Shown here in pieces: positions 1 to 7,467 of a stretch of 17,949 nucleotides of DNA (positions are counted from its first letter, which is position 1; each line of letters opens with the position of its first letter). The DNA comes from JAXIHJ01 sp034189755 (GTDB lineage: Bacteria; Planctomycetota; Phycisphaerae; SM23-33): the NCBI GenBank assembly GCA_034189755.1, contig JAXIHJ010000097.1:1-17949 (forward strand), in the 5' to 3' direction. The translations under genes were made by a program, and so were the position numbers. The notes below the pieces were generated by a model. That model saw nothing but the letters and a program-made list of their open reading frames with translations, was not told where the DNA came from and searched no databases.

Positions 1-636
1 AATACTGCCTATACGCCCGGCAATCCGTGCGTGTTGACAGACGGCACACCGGGCACGAGCGCTGAAAGCTACATGCTCATCTGGTTTGATCTTAGCAGCC
101 TGTCAACGGATACCCAGGTACACAGTGCAACGCTGCGACTTACGCGGGCCGGCAACGGCACCCTTGCAGATCCCTATGAACTCCCCAGCAAGTACACTGT
201 GTATGCCGGGGCCTTCTACGAGGGCAACACCCAATGGTACACAAATGCCAACCACGTAACAGGCATGTACCAATACTATGGCGGCGGAGGTTCCGGCAAC
301 GTTTCCTGGCGAGATTCTTCAGGCAATGAAACCACTTCTGTTACAGACGCGGGCAAGTTATATTTCAATAGCGGATCCAACACTTGGGCAGGCATGCAAG
401 TAGAGTTTTCTCTGTCTTCCAGCAAGGTGCAGGACTGGATTTCGGGCGATTTCACCAACAATGGCCTGCGTCTTTACTCCAACAAGACTGTCTCCCCTGA
501 CTTTTACGGCAGCGGCGCAAGTGCGCCTGCGGACCGACCGACATTAATACTCGACTTGATGTTGCCGGAGCCGTCCTCCCTGACACTCCTTTGCATAGGC
601 GCAGCCGGCCTGCTTACAGGACGCCGGAAAGGCTGA
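1..636 (+). CDS. Exported DNRLRE-like PEP-CTERM protein, 3' part
   Basis: The frame is open from the first base of the window to TGA at 634-636, so the gene starts upstream and no genuine start or signal peptide is visible; a GTG at 31 is only an internal valine codon. The visible part has the pattern of a DNRLRE/CBM96-like beta-sandwich domain: a 'SYMLIWFDLSSL' strand followed by 'VHSATLRLT', then a Trp/Tyr/Gly-rich stretch. The C-terminus is a PEP-CTERM sorting signal: Pro-Glu-Pro, a hydrophobic segment (about 17 residues) and a final Arg-Arg-Lys-Gly. Known role of the tail: export and processing by exosortase/EpsH-type systems. The domain is common in secreted or surface proteins of polysaccharide-degrading or biofilm-forming bacteria. 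Ligand unknown. Confidence 0.82.
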   Translation, partial: NTAYTPGNPCVLTDGTPGTSAESYMLIWFDLSSLSTDTQVHSATLRLTRAGNGTLADPYELPSKYTVYAGAFYEGNTQWYTNANHVTGMYQYYGGGGSGNVSWRDSSGNETTSVTDAGKLYFNSGSNTWAGMQVEFSLSSSKVQDWISGDFTNNGLRLYSNKTVSPDFYGSGASAPADRPTLILDLMLPEPSSLTLLCIGAAGLLTGRRKG

Positions 637-814
637 TGTCCATCTCTGCTGTCTCTTCGCTTACCCGTGCTCTGAACGAATACCCGCCGATCAGGCATTG
701 CGTCAACGCTGCTCGGTGCAAAACCCTGTTTGGCCTTCTCCAAGTTTTCAGGTCGGCTTGTCACCGATTTCGGCACCGCCGGTGTGGATGCCGTCGTATC
801 TCTTTGATAAACTA
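637..814. other. Non-coding spacer after the PEP-CTERM gene
   Basis: No convincing gene on either strand. The only structure seen is a weak plus-strand hairpin at 771-793 (CGGC and GCCG as outer arms, ACC and GGT as inner arms), followed by a mildly T-rich stretch at 797-805. It could end transcription of the upstream gene but lacks a clean T run. Confidence 0.4.
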
Positions 815-882
815 GGCCGTTGGGATACGCGACGTCCGGCTTTGTAAAGCGGAGGTGGCGGGTTTAAATCTCCCGATGGCCT
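815..882 (+). pseudogene. tRNA-like remnant, Thr(UGU)-like
   Basis: A 7-bp acceptor-like stem pairs 815-821 (GGCCGTT) with 875-881 (GATGGCC), using two G-T pairs. A T-loop-like TTTAAAT lies at 863-869 with a partly paired stem. An anticodon-loop-like TTTGTAA at 841-847 would give anticodon TGT at 843-845, and the following GGAGGT resembles a variable region. It is not a normal tRNA. It is about 68 nt long, the D-arm seems to have lost roughly 8 nt and shows no G18-G19, two pairs next to the anticodon loop are mismatched, the T-stem has a C-C mismatch, and no CCA is encoded. A decayed tRNA is the simplest reading; chance similarity or a structured leader is possible. Confidence 0.35.
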
Positions 883-937
883 TAGGCCTGTGCCCTGCCT
901 CTCGTGCGGCAGCGATCTTCTTGAAAAAGGGGCCTAA
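882..937. repeat. Inverted repeat TTAGGCC/GGCCTAA overlapping a promoter
   Basis: The arms TTAGGCC (882-888) and GGCCTAA (931-937) are exact reverse complements. Between them is a smaller hairpin, CTGCC (895-899) with GGCAG (908-912). The right arm lies in the -35/-10 spacer of the promoter at 921-949, so this could be an operator or a DNA/RNA structure acting on the cassette. No T run follows, so it is not an intrinsic terminator. Confidence 0.45.
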
Positions 938-949
938 AATGCGTATAGA
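921..949 (+). promoter_or_regulatory. Sigma70-type promoter of the 971-6404 cassette
   Basis: TTGAAA at 921-926, a 17-bp spacer, then TATAGA at 944-949. Transcription would start near 956, leaving a leader of about 15 nt before ATG 971. That is short, and it agrees with the absence of a clear Shine-Dalgarno site there. Confidence 0.55.
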
Positions 950-970
950 ATTCGATACCTTAGCGGTTCG

Positions 971-2269
971 ATGAACATGACTTCAAGCCAGGCAAAGAAT
1001 TATTTGGCCGGACGAAAACTATGGATCCCGCGGATGACTTACGCCGGTGCGCGGATGATGGCTGCGGCGTTTCGTTCGATCGGGATCGACGCGGCCATAA
1101 CGCCGGAATCGGATGAACAGACACTTCAGCTCGGCGGGCTGTATAGTTCCGGCGAAGAATGCTATCCTGAAAAGGTTACACTGGGCGACTTCCTGCGCAT
1201 TATTCACTCTGACGGGTTCGATCCAGCCCGCCACGCCTTCTTCATGCCGACCGCCGAAGGCCCGTGTCGTTTCGGCCAGTATGCACCATACCTGCGACAG
1301 GTCCTTAACGAACTTGGGTACGCCGACGTACCGGTGGTCAGCCCGACCAGCCGGGACAGTTACGACGGCCTGACCGACCATGCCTCGGACTTCATGCGGC
1401 AGGGATGGCGGGCAATGGTGGCTGCGGACATTCTGCGAAAACTCCTGCTCAGGACCCGCCCCTACGAAACCGAACCCGGCTCAGCCGACCAGGCCTTCGA
1501 ACAAGGCCTCGACATGGTTGAGCAGGTGGTAGCCGAGCCGGCCCTCAGCAGCTCTGATCGCATAAAGGCGCTGATAGGGGCGCTTGGCCGAGGCCGGGAG
1601 CTGTTCCGGGCCGTGCCCGCCCGCTACAGCAGGGACAAACCCCTTATCGGCGTCGTCGGTGAAATCTTCTGCCGGCTGAATACGTTCAGCAACTACGACG
1701 CCGTTCGCAAGATCGAGGCCCACGGTGGCGAGGTCTGGCTCTCGGACGTAGCCGAATGGGTCTGGTATACCAACTGGTCGCAGAAGAACCTCCTGAAGCG
1801 AGACGGCAAGCGATTTTCGCCGGCTATGTTGGGCGCGATCATCAAGAACACCGTCCAACGCCATGACGAGCACAAGCTGCTTAAGCTGTTCGTTGAAGAT
1901 TTCGTCGGCTACGAGGAGCCGCACGACTTATATAAGGAGGTGCTCAAGCCCGGCTGGCCTTATCTGCCGGCCGACGGGGCGCTAGGCGAAATGGTCCTGT
2001 CAATCGGCAAGAGCATCTATCTCTACGACAAGGGCGCCGACGGCATAATCGACATAAGTCCGTTTTCCTGCATGAACGGAATTGTCTCCGAGGCCATCTA
2101 TCACAGCGTCTCAGCCGACCACGACGGCATCCCGATACGAAATTTCTACTTCGACGCCACCAGCTCCAACATGGACCGGGACCTGGATATCTTTATGGAG
2201 CTGGCGTTGAGTTATCAGAAGCGGAAAAAGACCCAGCGACGCTGGCCGGCATGTTTTAACGGTGCGTAG
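971..2269 (+). CDS. COG3581-type protein, 2-hydroxyacyl-CoA dehydratase/double-cubane superfamily
   Basis: This 432-residue protein resembles COG3581, the third module of the large COG1924-COG3580-COG3581 'acyl-CoA dehydratase activase-related' proteins, which are relatives of HgdB/HgdC-type dehydratase subunits and double-cubane-cluster proteins. Cysteines in family-like contexts are Cys64 (SGEECYPEK), Cys99 (EGPCRFGQY), Cys234 (GEIFCRLN) and Cys367 (SPFSCMNG); these are probable Fe-S ligands. The expected ATPase partner is not adjacent; a COG1924-COG3580 fusion is encoded on the other strand at 14707-11567. The start is ATG 971, and a second in-frame ATG at 977 is also possible. This is the first gene of the plus-strand cassette, 51 bp before the Tes-like gene. 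Family assignment is good; substrate unknown. Likely role, inferred: ATP-gated low-potential electron transfer. Confidence 0.78.
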   Translation: MNMTSSQAKNYLAGRKLWIPRMTYAGARMMAAAFRSIGIDAAITPESDEQTLQLGGLYSSGEECYPEKVTLGDFLRIIHSDGFDPARHAFFMPTAEGPCRFGQYAPYLRQVLNELGYADVPVVSPTSRDSYDGLTDHASDFMRQGWRAMVAADILRKLLLRTRPYETEPGSADQAFEQGLDMVEQVVAEPALSSSDRIKALIGALGRGRELFRAVPARYSRDKPLIGVVGEIFCRLNTFSNYDAVRKIEAHGGEVWLSDVAEWVWYTNWSQKNLLKRDGKRFSPAMLGAIIKNTVQRHDEHKLLKLFVEDFVGYEEPHDLYKEVLKPGWPYLPADGALGEMVLSIGKSIYLYDKGADGIIDISPFSCMNGIVSEAIYHSVSADHDGIPIRNFYFDATSSNMDRDLDIFMELALSYQKRKKTQRRWPACFNGA

Positions 2270-2303
2270 CGAAGCCCGTTGTGCATTGGTACAGCCGCAG
2301 TAT

Positions 2304-2309
2304 AAGGAG
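2304..2309 (+). promoter_or_regulatory. Shine-Dalgarno site AAGGAG
   Basis: AAGGAG lies 11 nt before ATG 2321 and supports that start for the Tes-like gene. It is stronger than anything seen before the first gene of the cassette. Confidence 0.6.
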
Positions 2310-2320
2310 CTTGCGACAGG

Positions 2321-4216
2321 ATGATCGAACGCGTCAGTGCCGGGGAAAACCCCAGCCGCGCTTGCGGAGCAGAGGCCGTGCAGCGGCTCAAGCAACGGAT
2401 GCGGCGGTTCGCCGACCTTTACGCGGCGCTTCCCGTCCGGATGCAGGCGACCTGCGCCAAGTGCAGGCGTGTCGTCCCGGCCATGTTCGAAAAAGCACAT
2501 AAGCAGGTGGTCCTGACCTGGCAGTGCCCTTCGTGTGGGCCAATCCGCCGGGTGCATCACGACGCAATCTGGTCCGAGCTGCCCAGCGATCGCGCCGGCT
2601 CGCCTGGGCAGACTCTCAGTGGCTCGCGCATCCATCCGGTGCTTCGCCGCCTGCCGCGCACCGTCCAGACACTCTGCCCGGAATGTGCCGCTATAATCGT
2701 CGGCCGGCAATTCGTCGAAGACTCAGCCGTGTTCGTCGAAAAAACCTGCCCTGAGCACGGTTATTTCCGCGACTGCATCAACTCCGACGCACTGCTGCAC
2801 GCCAAGGCCGCCTGGTGGACGTTCGAGGAGTGCCCCGGTCTGGAGCAGCCGCAGGTTACCGACGGGCGGCACTGCCCGTCGGACTGTGGACTGTGCAACC
2901 AGCATCTTTCCAGCCCATGCCTGGCGCAAATCGACCTGACCAACCGCTGCAACATGAGCTGCCCGATCTGCTTCGCCAATTCGGGCGCAGCCGGTTACGT
3001 CTTCGAGCCTGACTACGATCAGATCGTCCGCCAGTTGGAAGCCCTGCGCAGCCTTCGCCCGACGCCTTGCACGGCCGTACAGTTCACCGGCGGCGAGCCG
3101 ACGATTCATCCAGACTTTCTTCGTATCGTTGCGACGGCCCGGCAAATGGGCTTTTCGCACATCCAGATTGCCACCAACGGGCTTAAAATCGCCGACGAGG
3201 ACTTTGCCCGACGAGCCGCCGATGCGGGCCTGCATGTGCTGTACCTGCAATTCGACGGCGTAGGCGAAGAAGCATACCGCAAAACCCGAAACTTACCCGG
3301 CATATGGGAAAAGAAGCTTGCCGCCATCGAAAACTGTCGGCGGACAGGCATGAAGGTCTGCCTCGTGCCGACGGTACTCAAGGGCGTCAACGACGACCAG
3401 GTCGGTGAAATCTTCCGTTTCGCGGTGGACAATATCGACGTCGTCAGCGCGATCAGCTATCAGCCGGTTTCCTTCAGCGGTCGCATCAACCGCAGCGAAC
3501 TGGCCGAGCGACGCTACACGCTGGGCGACCTGGCCCACGATATCGCCGCCGCCTCGGAGGCAAACGCCCTGCGAGATATGTATCCGCTGAGCATCGTCGT
3601 GCCGCTGGCGCAGATTCTGGAGGCCTTGACGGGCCGGCCCAAAATCCGGCCAAGTTGCCATCCGGACTGTGCGTTCGGGACGTACTTTCTGGTCTCGCCT
3701 GAAGGTAAGGCGATCGCCTTTCCGCAGGTTATAAACGTGGAGGGGATGTTCACTGAGATGAATCGCATCGCCGCGCGGATTCGCCGTCGCGGTCGGGCGG
3801 GTTGGCTGAACCGGTGGCGTACGGCCCGCATGTTCAAACGCCACTTCAACGCCGACGCCGCCCCGGCGGGGCTGACCGTCAGGCGGTTCGTCCGGTCGCT
3901 CCAGGGCCTGGTGGACAAGCGCGTCGGAAGAGGCGAGGGCGAGAAGGCTACCTATAAAACGTTACTTTGCGCGGGCATGCACTTCCAGGATCGTTACAAT
4001 TATGACGTCGAGCGGGTCAAGCGGTGTGTGATCCTCTACTCGACGCCTGCGGGAATCTTCCCGTTTTGCACCTATAACGGCGGGCCGGAATACCGCCAGC
4101 ACGTGGAATCGGCGTTTGCGGCCGCCGCCGCGCTCCGGCAGGCCGAGGATAAAGACCAGCCGCAACAAAAGCCGGTACCGGTTCAGATAAGTACGGCAGT
4201 GGAGAATTGCGAATGA
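2321..4216 (+). CDS. Tes-like radical SAM enzyme (COG1964 family)
   Basis: A 631-residue protein. The N-terminal region has metal-binding Cys pairs: Cys45/48, Cys69/72, Cys119/122 and Cys143. A second set follows at Cys185, Cys189, Cys192 and Cys200 in a 'CPSDCGLCNQHLSS' context. The radical SAM triad is Cys210, Cys214 and Cys217 (TNRCNMSCPICFAN), followed by the SAM-binding GGEP at 257-260. Near the C-terminus, 'MHFQDRYNYDVERVKRC' and 'FPFCTYNGG' match my recollection of the archaeal tetraether lipid synthase family (Tes/MJ0619). Tes joins two lipid alkyl tails by a C-C bond between terminal methyls; bacterial relatives have been linked to membrane-spanning lipids. Whether this protein does that is inference. 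The stop codon overlaps the next start (ATGA at 4213-4216), so translation is probably coupled. The alternative is an uncharacterised C-C or C-S forming radical SAM enzyme of the same family. Confidence 0.75.
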   Translation: MIERVSAGENPSRACGAEAVQRLKQRMRRFADLYAALPVRMQATCAKCRRVVPAMFEKAHKQVVLTWQCPSCGPIRRVHHDAIWSELPSDRAGSPGQTLSGSRIHPVLRRLPRTVQTLCPECAAIIVGRQFVEDSAVFVEKTCPEHGYFRDCINSDALLHAKAAWWTFEECPGLEQPQVTDGRHCPSDCGLCNQHLSSPCLAQIDLTNRCNMSCPICFANSGAAGYVFEPDYDQIVRQLEALRSLRPTPCTAVQFTGGEPTIHPDFLRIVATARQMGFSHIQIATNGLKIADEDFARRAADAGLHVLYLQFDGVGEEAYRKTRNLPGIWEKKLAAIENCRRTGMKVCLVPTVLKGVNDDQVGEIFRFAVDNIDVVSAISYQPVSFSGRINRSELAERRYTLGDLAHDIAAASEANALRDMYPLSIVVPLAQILEALTGRPKIRPSCHPDCAFGTYFLVSPEGKAIAFPQVINVEGMFTEMNRIAARIRRRGRAGWLNRWRTARMFKRHFNADAAPAGLTVRRFVRSLQGLVDKRVGRGEGEKATYKTLLCAGMHFQDRYNYDVERVKRCVILYSTPAGIFPFCTYNGGPEYRQHVESAFAAAAALRQAEDKDQPQQKPVPVQISTAVENCE

Positions 4217-4701
4217 GAACTGTGAATATTTTTCTGATGAGTTCGCTGTTGGCAGCAGCAGCCGGATGCCAACCCGGCGGGAGCGTGGACGTTCGTGCGA
4301 TCAAGGAAGTCGTAGCGGACGGTCTGTCCGTTCGCATTGAAATTCCGAAGCGTGACTTCACCGTGGGCGACGAGTTCATTGTGAAGCTGACCGCTCGAAA
4401 CACCACGTCGAGGCCGATAAAAATCGACGCGCGGACGGGCACGCCGGTGTACGTCCGCCTCCGACGCCACACTGGCGTAGGATGGGAAGAAATCAAGACG
4501 TATCCCCAGGCGGATGTGATGGCGGTTAACCCCTGGACGCTCAAGGCTCGGGCCGAACGCAATTTCCTGGTGCGACTGAAGGTCGAACCCGATTGGCCTA
4601 CGGGTGAGGTGCTGGAGCTGACCGGCGAGTTGAACAGCCGGCCGGAGGCCGCCCCCGGCGTAACAATTACGGCCCGGCTGTTGCCGCCGCCGGAGAAATG
4701 A
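4213..4701 (+). CDS. Small lipoprotein with Ig-like/BsuPI-like fold
   Basis: A 162-residue protein. ATG 4213 is preferred over a TTG at 4207 because GGAGAA at 4201-4206 sits 6 nt before it and the ATG overlaps the upstream stop. A short signal peptide (MRTVNIFLMSSLLAAAAG) ends at lipobox Cys19, so lipidation and membrane attachment outside the cytoplasm are predicted. The mature part has alternating hydrophobic strands: 'FTVGDEFIVKLTARNTT', then 'VYVRLRRHTGVGWEEI', then 'RNFLVRLKVEP'. This resembles BsuPI/FixG-like immunoglobulin domains. No catalytic motif is seen. It is ATGA-coupled to genes on both sides, so an envelope-side partner role in the cassette is plausible but unproved. Confidence 0.72.
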   Translation: MRTVNIFLMSSLLAAAAGCQPGGSVDVRAIKEVVADGLSVRIEIPKRDFTVGDEFIVKLTARNTTSRPIKIDARTGTPVYVRLRRHTGVGWEEIKTYPQADVMAVNPWTLKARAERNFLVRLKVEPDWPTGEVLELTGELNSRPEAAPGVTITARLLPPPEK

Positions 4702-6404
4702 CCGGTTTGGCTGCGCAGAATCCATCACCTGACGAGATGTCATACACCGCCGCAGCCGAGCACACCACTGCCGGTAAGATGGGCAGGCACTACGCCCATA
4801 AGTTCGTCCGCTCAGGCAACCCGGACAAAAGCCCCGACCGGCACGAGGACGGCGAGCTTTCCAGCGGTGAATACGCCCGCCGCAGCCGGCACCTGGCCGA
4901 CCGGACCACGCCCAACTCACTGCAGATCGACTCGCGCCACTGGCTGGAAAACTACCTGAGCCGGCGGCCATTCCGGTGGCTGCTCAAAAGGCTCTCGACC
5001 GCCGACAGCCACGGCGAAACGGCGATTCAGCGCATCCTCAAAAGTTACAAAAACCCGGACAGTCCCGCCTGGCAACGGCTGAAGTATTGGCCGTTTCACA
5101 AGTTCATCGACCGCATGCGAGGCGGGACGGACATCGAGACGTTTCGCAATAGGCTTGCCGAAAACATACCCACCGTTCACGGGCTGATCATAGTCGCCCG
5201 CTCGATTGCCGAGTTCGGCCTGACCGTTCCCCAGCGGTTCGTAGCGCCGCTTTTCGCTGTGTGGAATTTCACCAATCGCTGCAACCTTGCATGCAGGCAC
5301 TGCTATCAGGACAGCGAGCACAATGCCCTGGCCGATGAGCTTGCTCTGGACGAGAAGCTTGACCTGGTCGACCAGATGGCTGCCGCGCACATGCCGATGC
5401 TTGCCCTGTCCGGCGGCGAGCCTACCTTAAGCGGCGACCTGCTGCCCGTTGTGCGGCGTGCGAAGCGCTACGGCATGCATATTTCGCTGGCGACTAACGG
5501 CACGACGATTACACCGCAGCGTGCCGCCCGGCTCGCCGAAGCCGGCGCGCGGTACATTGAAATATCGCTTGATTCGGTGGACCCGGCCCGGCACGACGCA
5601 TTTCGCGGCGTAGCCGGCATGTGGGACCGTGCGGTGGCCGGGGCGAAGGCCGTCGTCGCCGCCGACGGGCTGCGGCTCGGCATAGCCATGTGCGTTCACC
5701 GTGGCAATGTTGCAGAGGTGCGCGAAATGATCGACTTCGCCGAGCGGCTTGGCGCGGACTGCTTTGCGCATTTCAATTTCATACCCGTAGGCCGAGGGTT
5801 GAAGATGGTATCCGGCGACATCACGCCGGCCCAGCGCGAGGAGCTGTTGGGGATTTTGAACGAGAAGATGCAAGCCGGCGGCATGGGTGTTATTTCGACC
5901 GCGCCGCAGCTTGGGCGGGTGTGTCTGGCCGGAGCCGCGCTGGAAACCGGCCGGGCTGCATGTTCACACGCCGGTTCGGGCAGCGGCGTAAAGGCTCGCG
6001 TGGTTGCCAAGTACCTCGGCGGCTGCGGGGCGGGTCGAACGTATATCTGCGTCGAGCCTAACGGCAACATTACGCCCTGCGTCTACCTGCCGCACCGCGT
6101 GATGGGCAACATTCGAGAGGTGCCGCTCATCGACATCTTTCGCAACAGCATCTTTTGGGAAATCCTCAACGACCGCGACCGCCGCCTGCACCATTGCGAG
6201 GTTTGCGCGTTCAAGAATTACTGCGGCGGCTGCCGGGCGCGGGCTGACGCGTACTTCGGCCGGCTGCACGCCGGCGATCCAGGCTGCATCTTCAATGAGA
6301 AACACTGGGACGAGCTGGTCAGCCGCGGCGTAGCCGTCGTGGCCGAAGAGCCGGTAGAGCCGGCCGATATGGTTCTGTCCGCCACGCGCCACGGCCCGGC
6401 GTGA
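4698..6404 (+). CDS. Radical SAM/SPASM enzyme with helical N-terminal extension
   Basis: A 568-residue protein. Residues 1-185 are a hydrophilic then helical extension with no motif I recognise. The radical SAM core begins at 'WNFTNRCNLACRHCYQ' (Cys195, Cys199, Cys202), with SGGEP at 238-242. 'FNFIPVGRGLKM' near 359-370 resembles the 'PxGRG' region of the haem-pathway enzymes AhbC/AhbD/NirJ and PqqE-like proteins. A Cys-rich SPASM region (Cys443, 451, 461, 500, 503, 509, 512, 530) should hold one or two auxiliary 4Fe-4S clusters. Its ATG overlaps the stop of the lipoprotein gene; GGAGA lies unusually close (2 nt), and Met14 (4737) is an alternative start. Possible jobs: haem synthesis with the convergent siroheme decarboxylase, or a step shared with the Tes-like enzyme. 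Superfamily is certain; pathway is not. Confidence 0.8.
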   Translation: MTGLAAQNPSPDEMSYTAAAEHTTAGKMGRHYAHKFVRSGNPDKSPDRHEDGELSSGEYARRSRHLADRTTPNSLQIDSRHWLENYLSRRPFRWLLKRLSTADSHGETAIQRILKSYKNPDSPAWQRLKYWPFHKFIDRMRGGTDIETFRNRLAENIPTVHGLIIVARSIAEFGLTVPQRFVAPLFAVWNFTNRCNLACRHCYQDSEHNALADELALDEKLDLVDQMAAAHMPMLALSGGEPTLSGDLLPVVRRAKRYGMHISLATNGTTITPQRAARLAEAGARYIEISLDSVDPARHDAFRGVAGMWDRAVAGAKAVVAADGLRLGIAMCVHRGNVAEVREMIDFAERLGADCFAHFNFIPVGRGLKMVSGDITPAQREELLGILNEKMQAGGMGVISTAPQLGRVCLAGAALETGRAACSHAGSGSGVKARVVAKYLGGCGAGRTYICVEPNGNITPCVYLPHRVMGNIREVPLIDIFRNSIFWEILNDRDRRLHHCEVCAFKNYCGGCRARADAYFGRLHAGDPGCIFNEKHWDELVSRGVAVVAEEPVEPADMVLSATRHGPA

Positions 6405-6410
6405 ATCACT

Positions 6411-7451
6411 TCAAACCTGCGCCCGTTCCCAGGCGGATTCTTCCTCGCCGAACAGCCTGATGCACCGCTTGGCATACTGCTTTAGTGTCCACAGCTCCAT
6501 GTAGTCGCTGATACCGGTCGAGGCGGCGATGCGGCGGATGGTTGCTTCGCAGTCCTCCCGGCGCCGGCCGTGAATCATCGTGTACAGGCCGTAAGGCCAA
6601 TCGTCCGCCGTGTCGCGGAGGTAGCAGTGACTGACGGCGGGCAATTGAGCGCACATGGCGCCGGCGGCGTCGGCGTCGGCCGGAGCAACTCGCCAGACTA
6701 CAAGGACATTCGCCTCGGCCCCGGCTGCACGGTGATCCAGCAAAGCGGCATAACGGCGCATCAGCCCCGCGGCCAGAAAGTCCGCTGCATGGACGAGCAG
6801 CTCGTCGGCGGCAAGCCCCATCGCTTCAGCCGGCGAGGTAAACGGCTCCGGGGCGGCGGGCAGATCAAGCTGGAGGGCTCGCACCGCGCGAACCTGCACG
6901 TCGGTCAAGCTGGTTGCTGCGGCGTCGGGCGTCGGGCCTGCTGGTTCGCAGGGCGCGTCGGCTAAAAGCGTATCGTCGCCAAAGGCGTTAAAACGCAGGT
7001 TCAATTTGTACCGCCTGCGGCCTGGCAAGAGCAGGCAGCTACTCGCACCGCATCGCGCGGCCAGTGCTTGGGCGGTCTTTTCCGGGCCGAGCCGGCTGGA
7101 CGGCGAGGTCGCCAGCGTCAGCCAAAGGTTGTAGCGACCGGTCCTGCCGTAGCAGTGCGATACGCCCGGATGATCTGCTGCGGCTGCACCGGCGGCATCG
7201 AGTTTTTCAGGCTCGAGGGCCATTGCGATCAGCGCCTTATGGTAGCCAAGGGCCGTTACGTCGAAAATGCCGCAGATTTGACGGATGAGGCCCCCTTCGC
7301 CGCGGAGCGCCTTAACGCGACAGAGCACCTTTTGCTCGTCGCAGCCAAGTTCGGCGGCAATCTGTGCCCAAGGCTGCCGCAAAAGCGGGACGCGGGTTTG
7401 GATAAGGCCCAGTAGCCGGCCGTCAAATTCGTGCGTATCGCTGCCTGGCAT
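6411..7451 (-). CDS. ahbAB: Fused siroheme decarboxylase (AhbA-AhbB / NirDL type)
   Basis: A 346-residue protein made of two AsnC/Lrp-like halves. Each has a winged-helix segment followed by an RAM-like fold. Half 1 (about 10-165) has 'LRGEGGLIRQICGIFD' and 'GVSHCYGRTGRYNLW'. Half 2 (about 185-346) has 'RRYAALLDHRAAGAEAN', 'AVSHCYLR', then 'WPYGLYTMIHGR', all hallmarks of the siroheme decarboxylase family. Known reaction: decarboxylation of siroheme to 12,18-didecarboxysiroheme in the alternative haem (Ahb) or haem d1 pathway. The two subunits are commonly separate; here they are one chain. It starts 16 nt after the stop of the small membrane protein gene, so it is probably cotranscribed with the NfeD-FloA genes, and it ends 6 bp from the stop of the SPASM radical SAM gene. 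No Shine-Dalgarno site is visible. Confidence 0.85.
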   Translation of the reverse strand: MPGSDTHEFDGRLLGLIQTRVPLLRQPWAQIAAELGCDEQKVLCRVKALRGEGGLIRQICGIFDVTALGYHKALIAMALEPEKLDAAGAAAADHPGVSHCYGRTGRYNLWLTLATSPSSRLGPEKTAQALAARCGASSCLLLPGRRRYKLNLRFNAFGDDTLLADAPCEPAGPTPDAAATSLTDVQVRAVRALQLDLPAAPEPFTSPAEAMGLAADELLVHAADFLAAGLMRRYAALLDHRAAGAEANVLVVWRVAPADADAAGAMCAQLPAVSHCYLRDTADDWPYGLYTMIHGRRREDCEATIRRIAASTGISDYMELWTLKQYAKRCIRLFGEEESAWERAQV

Positions 7452-7467
7452 GGTGTGTGTGGCGGTG

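Noticed and set aside
815..882. Functional tRNA-Thr
   Set aside because: Too short, D-arm defective, anticodon stem and T-stem mismatched; kept only as a remnant-like feature.
4207..4212. TTG start for the lipoprotein gene
   Set aside because: GGAGAA ends directly at 4206, leaving no spacing for TTG 4207, while ATG 4213 has correct spacing and overlaps the upstream stop.
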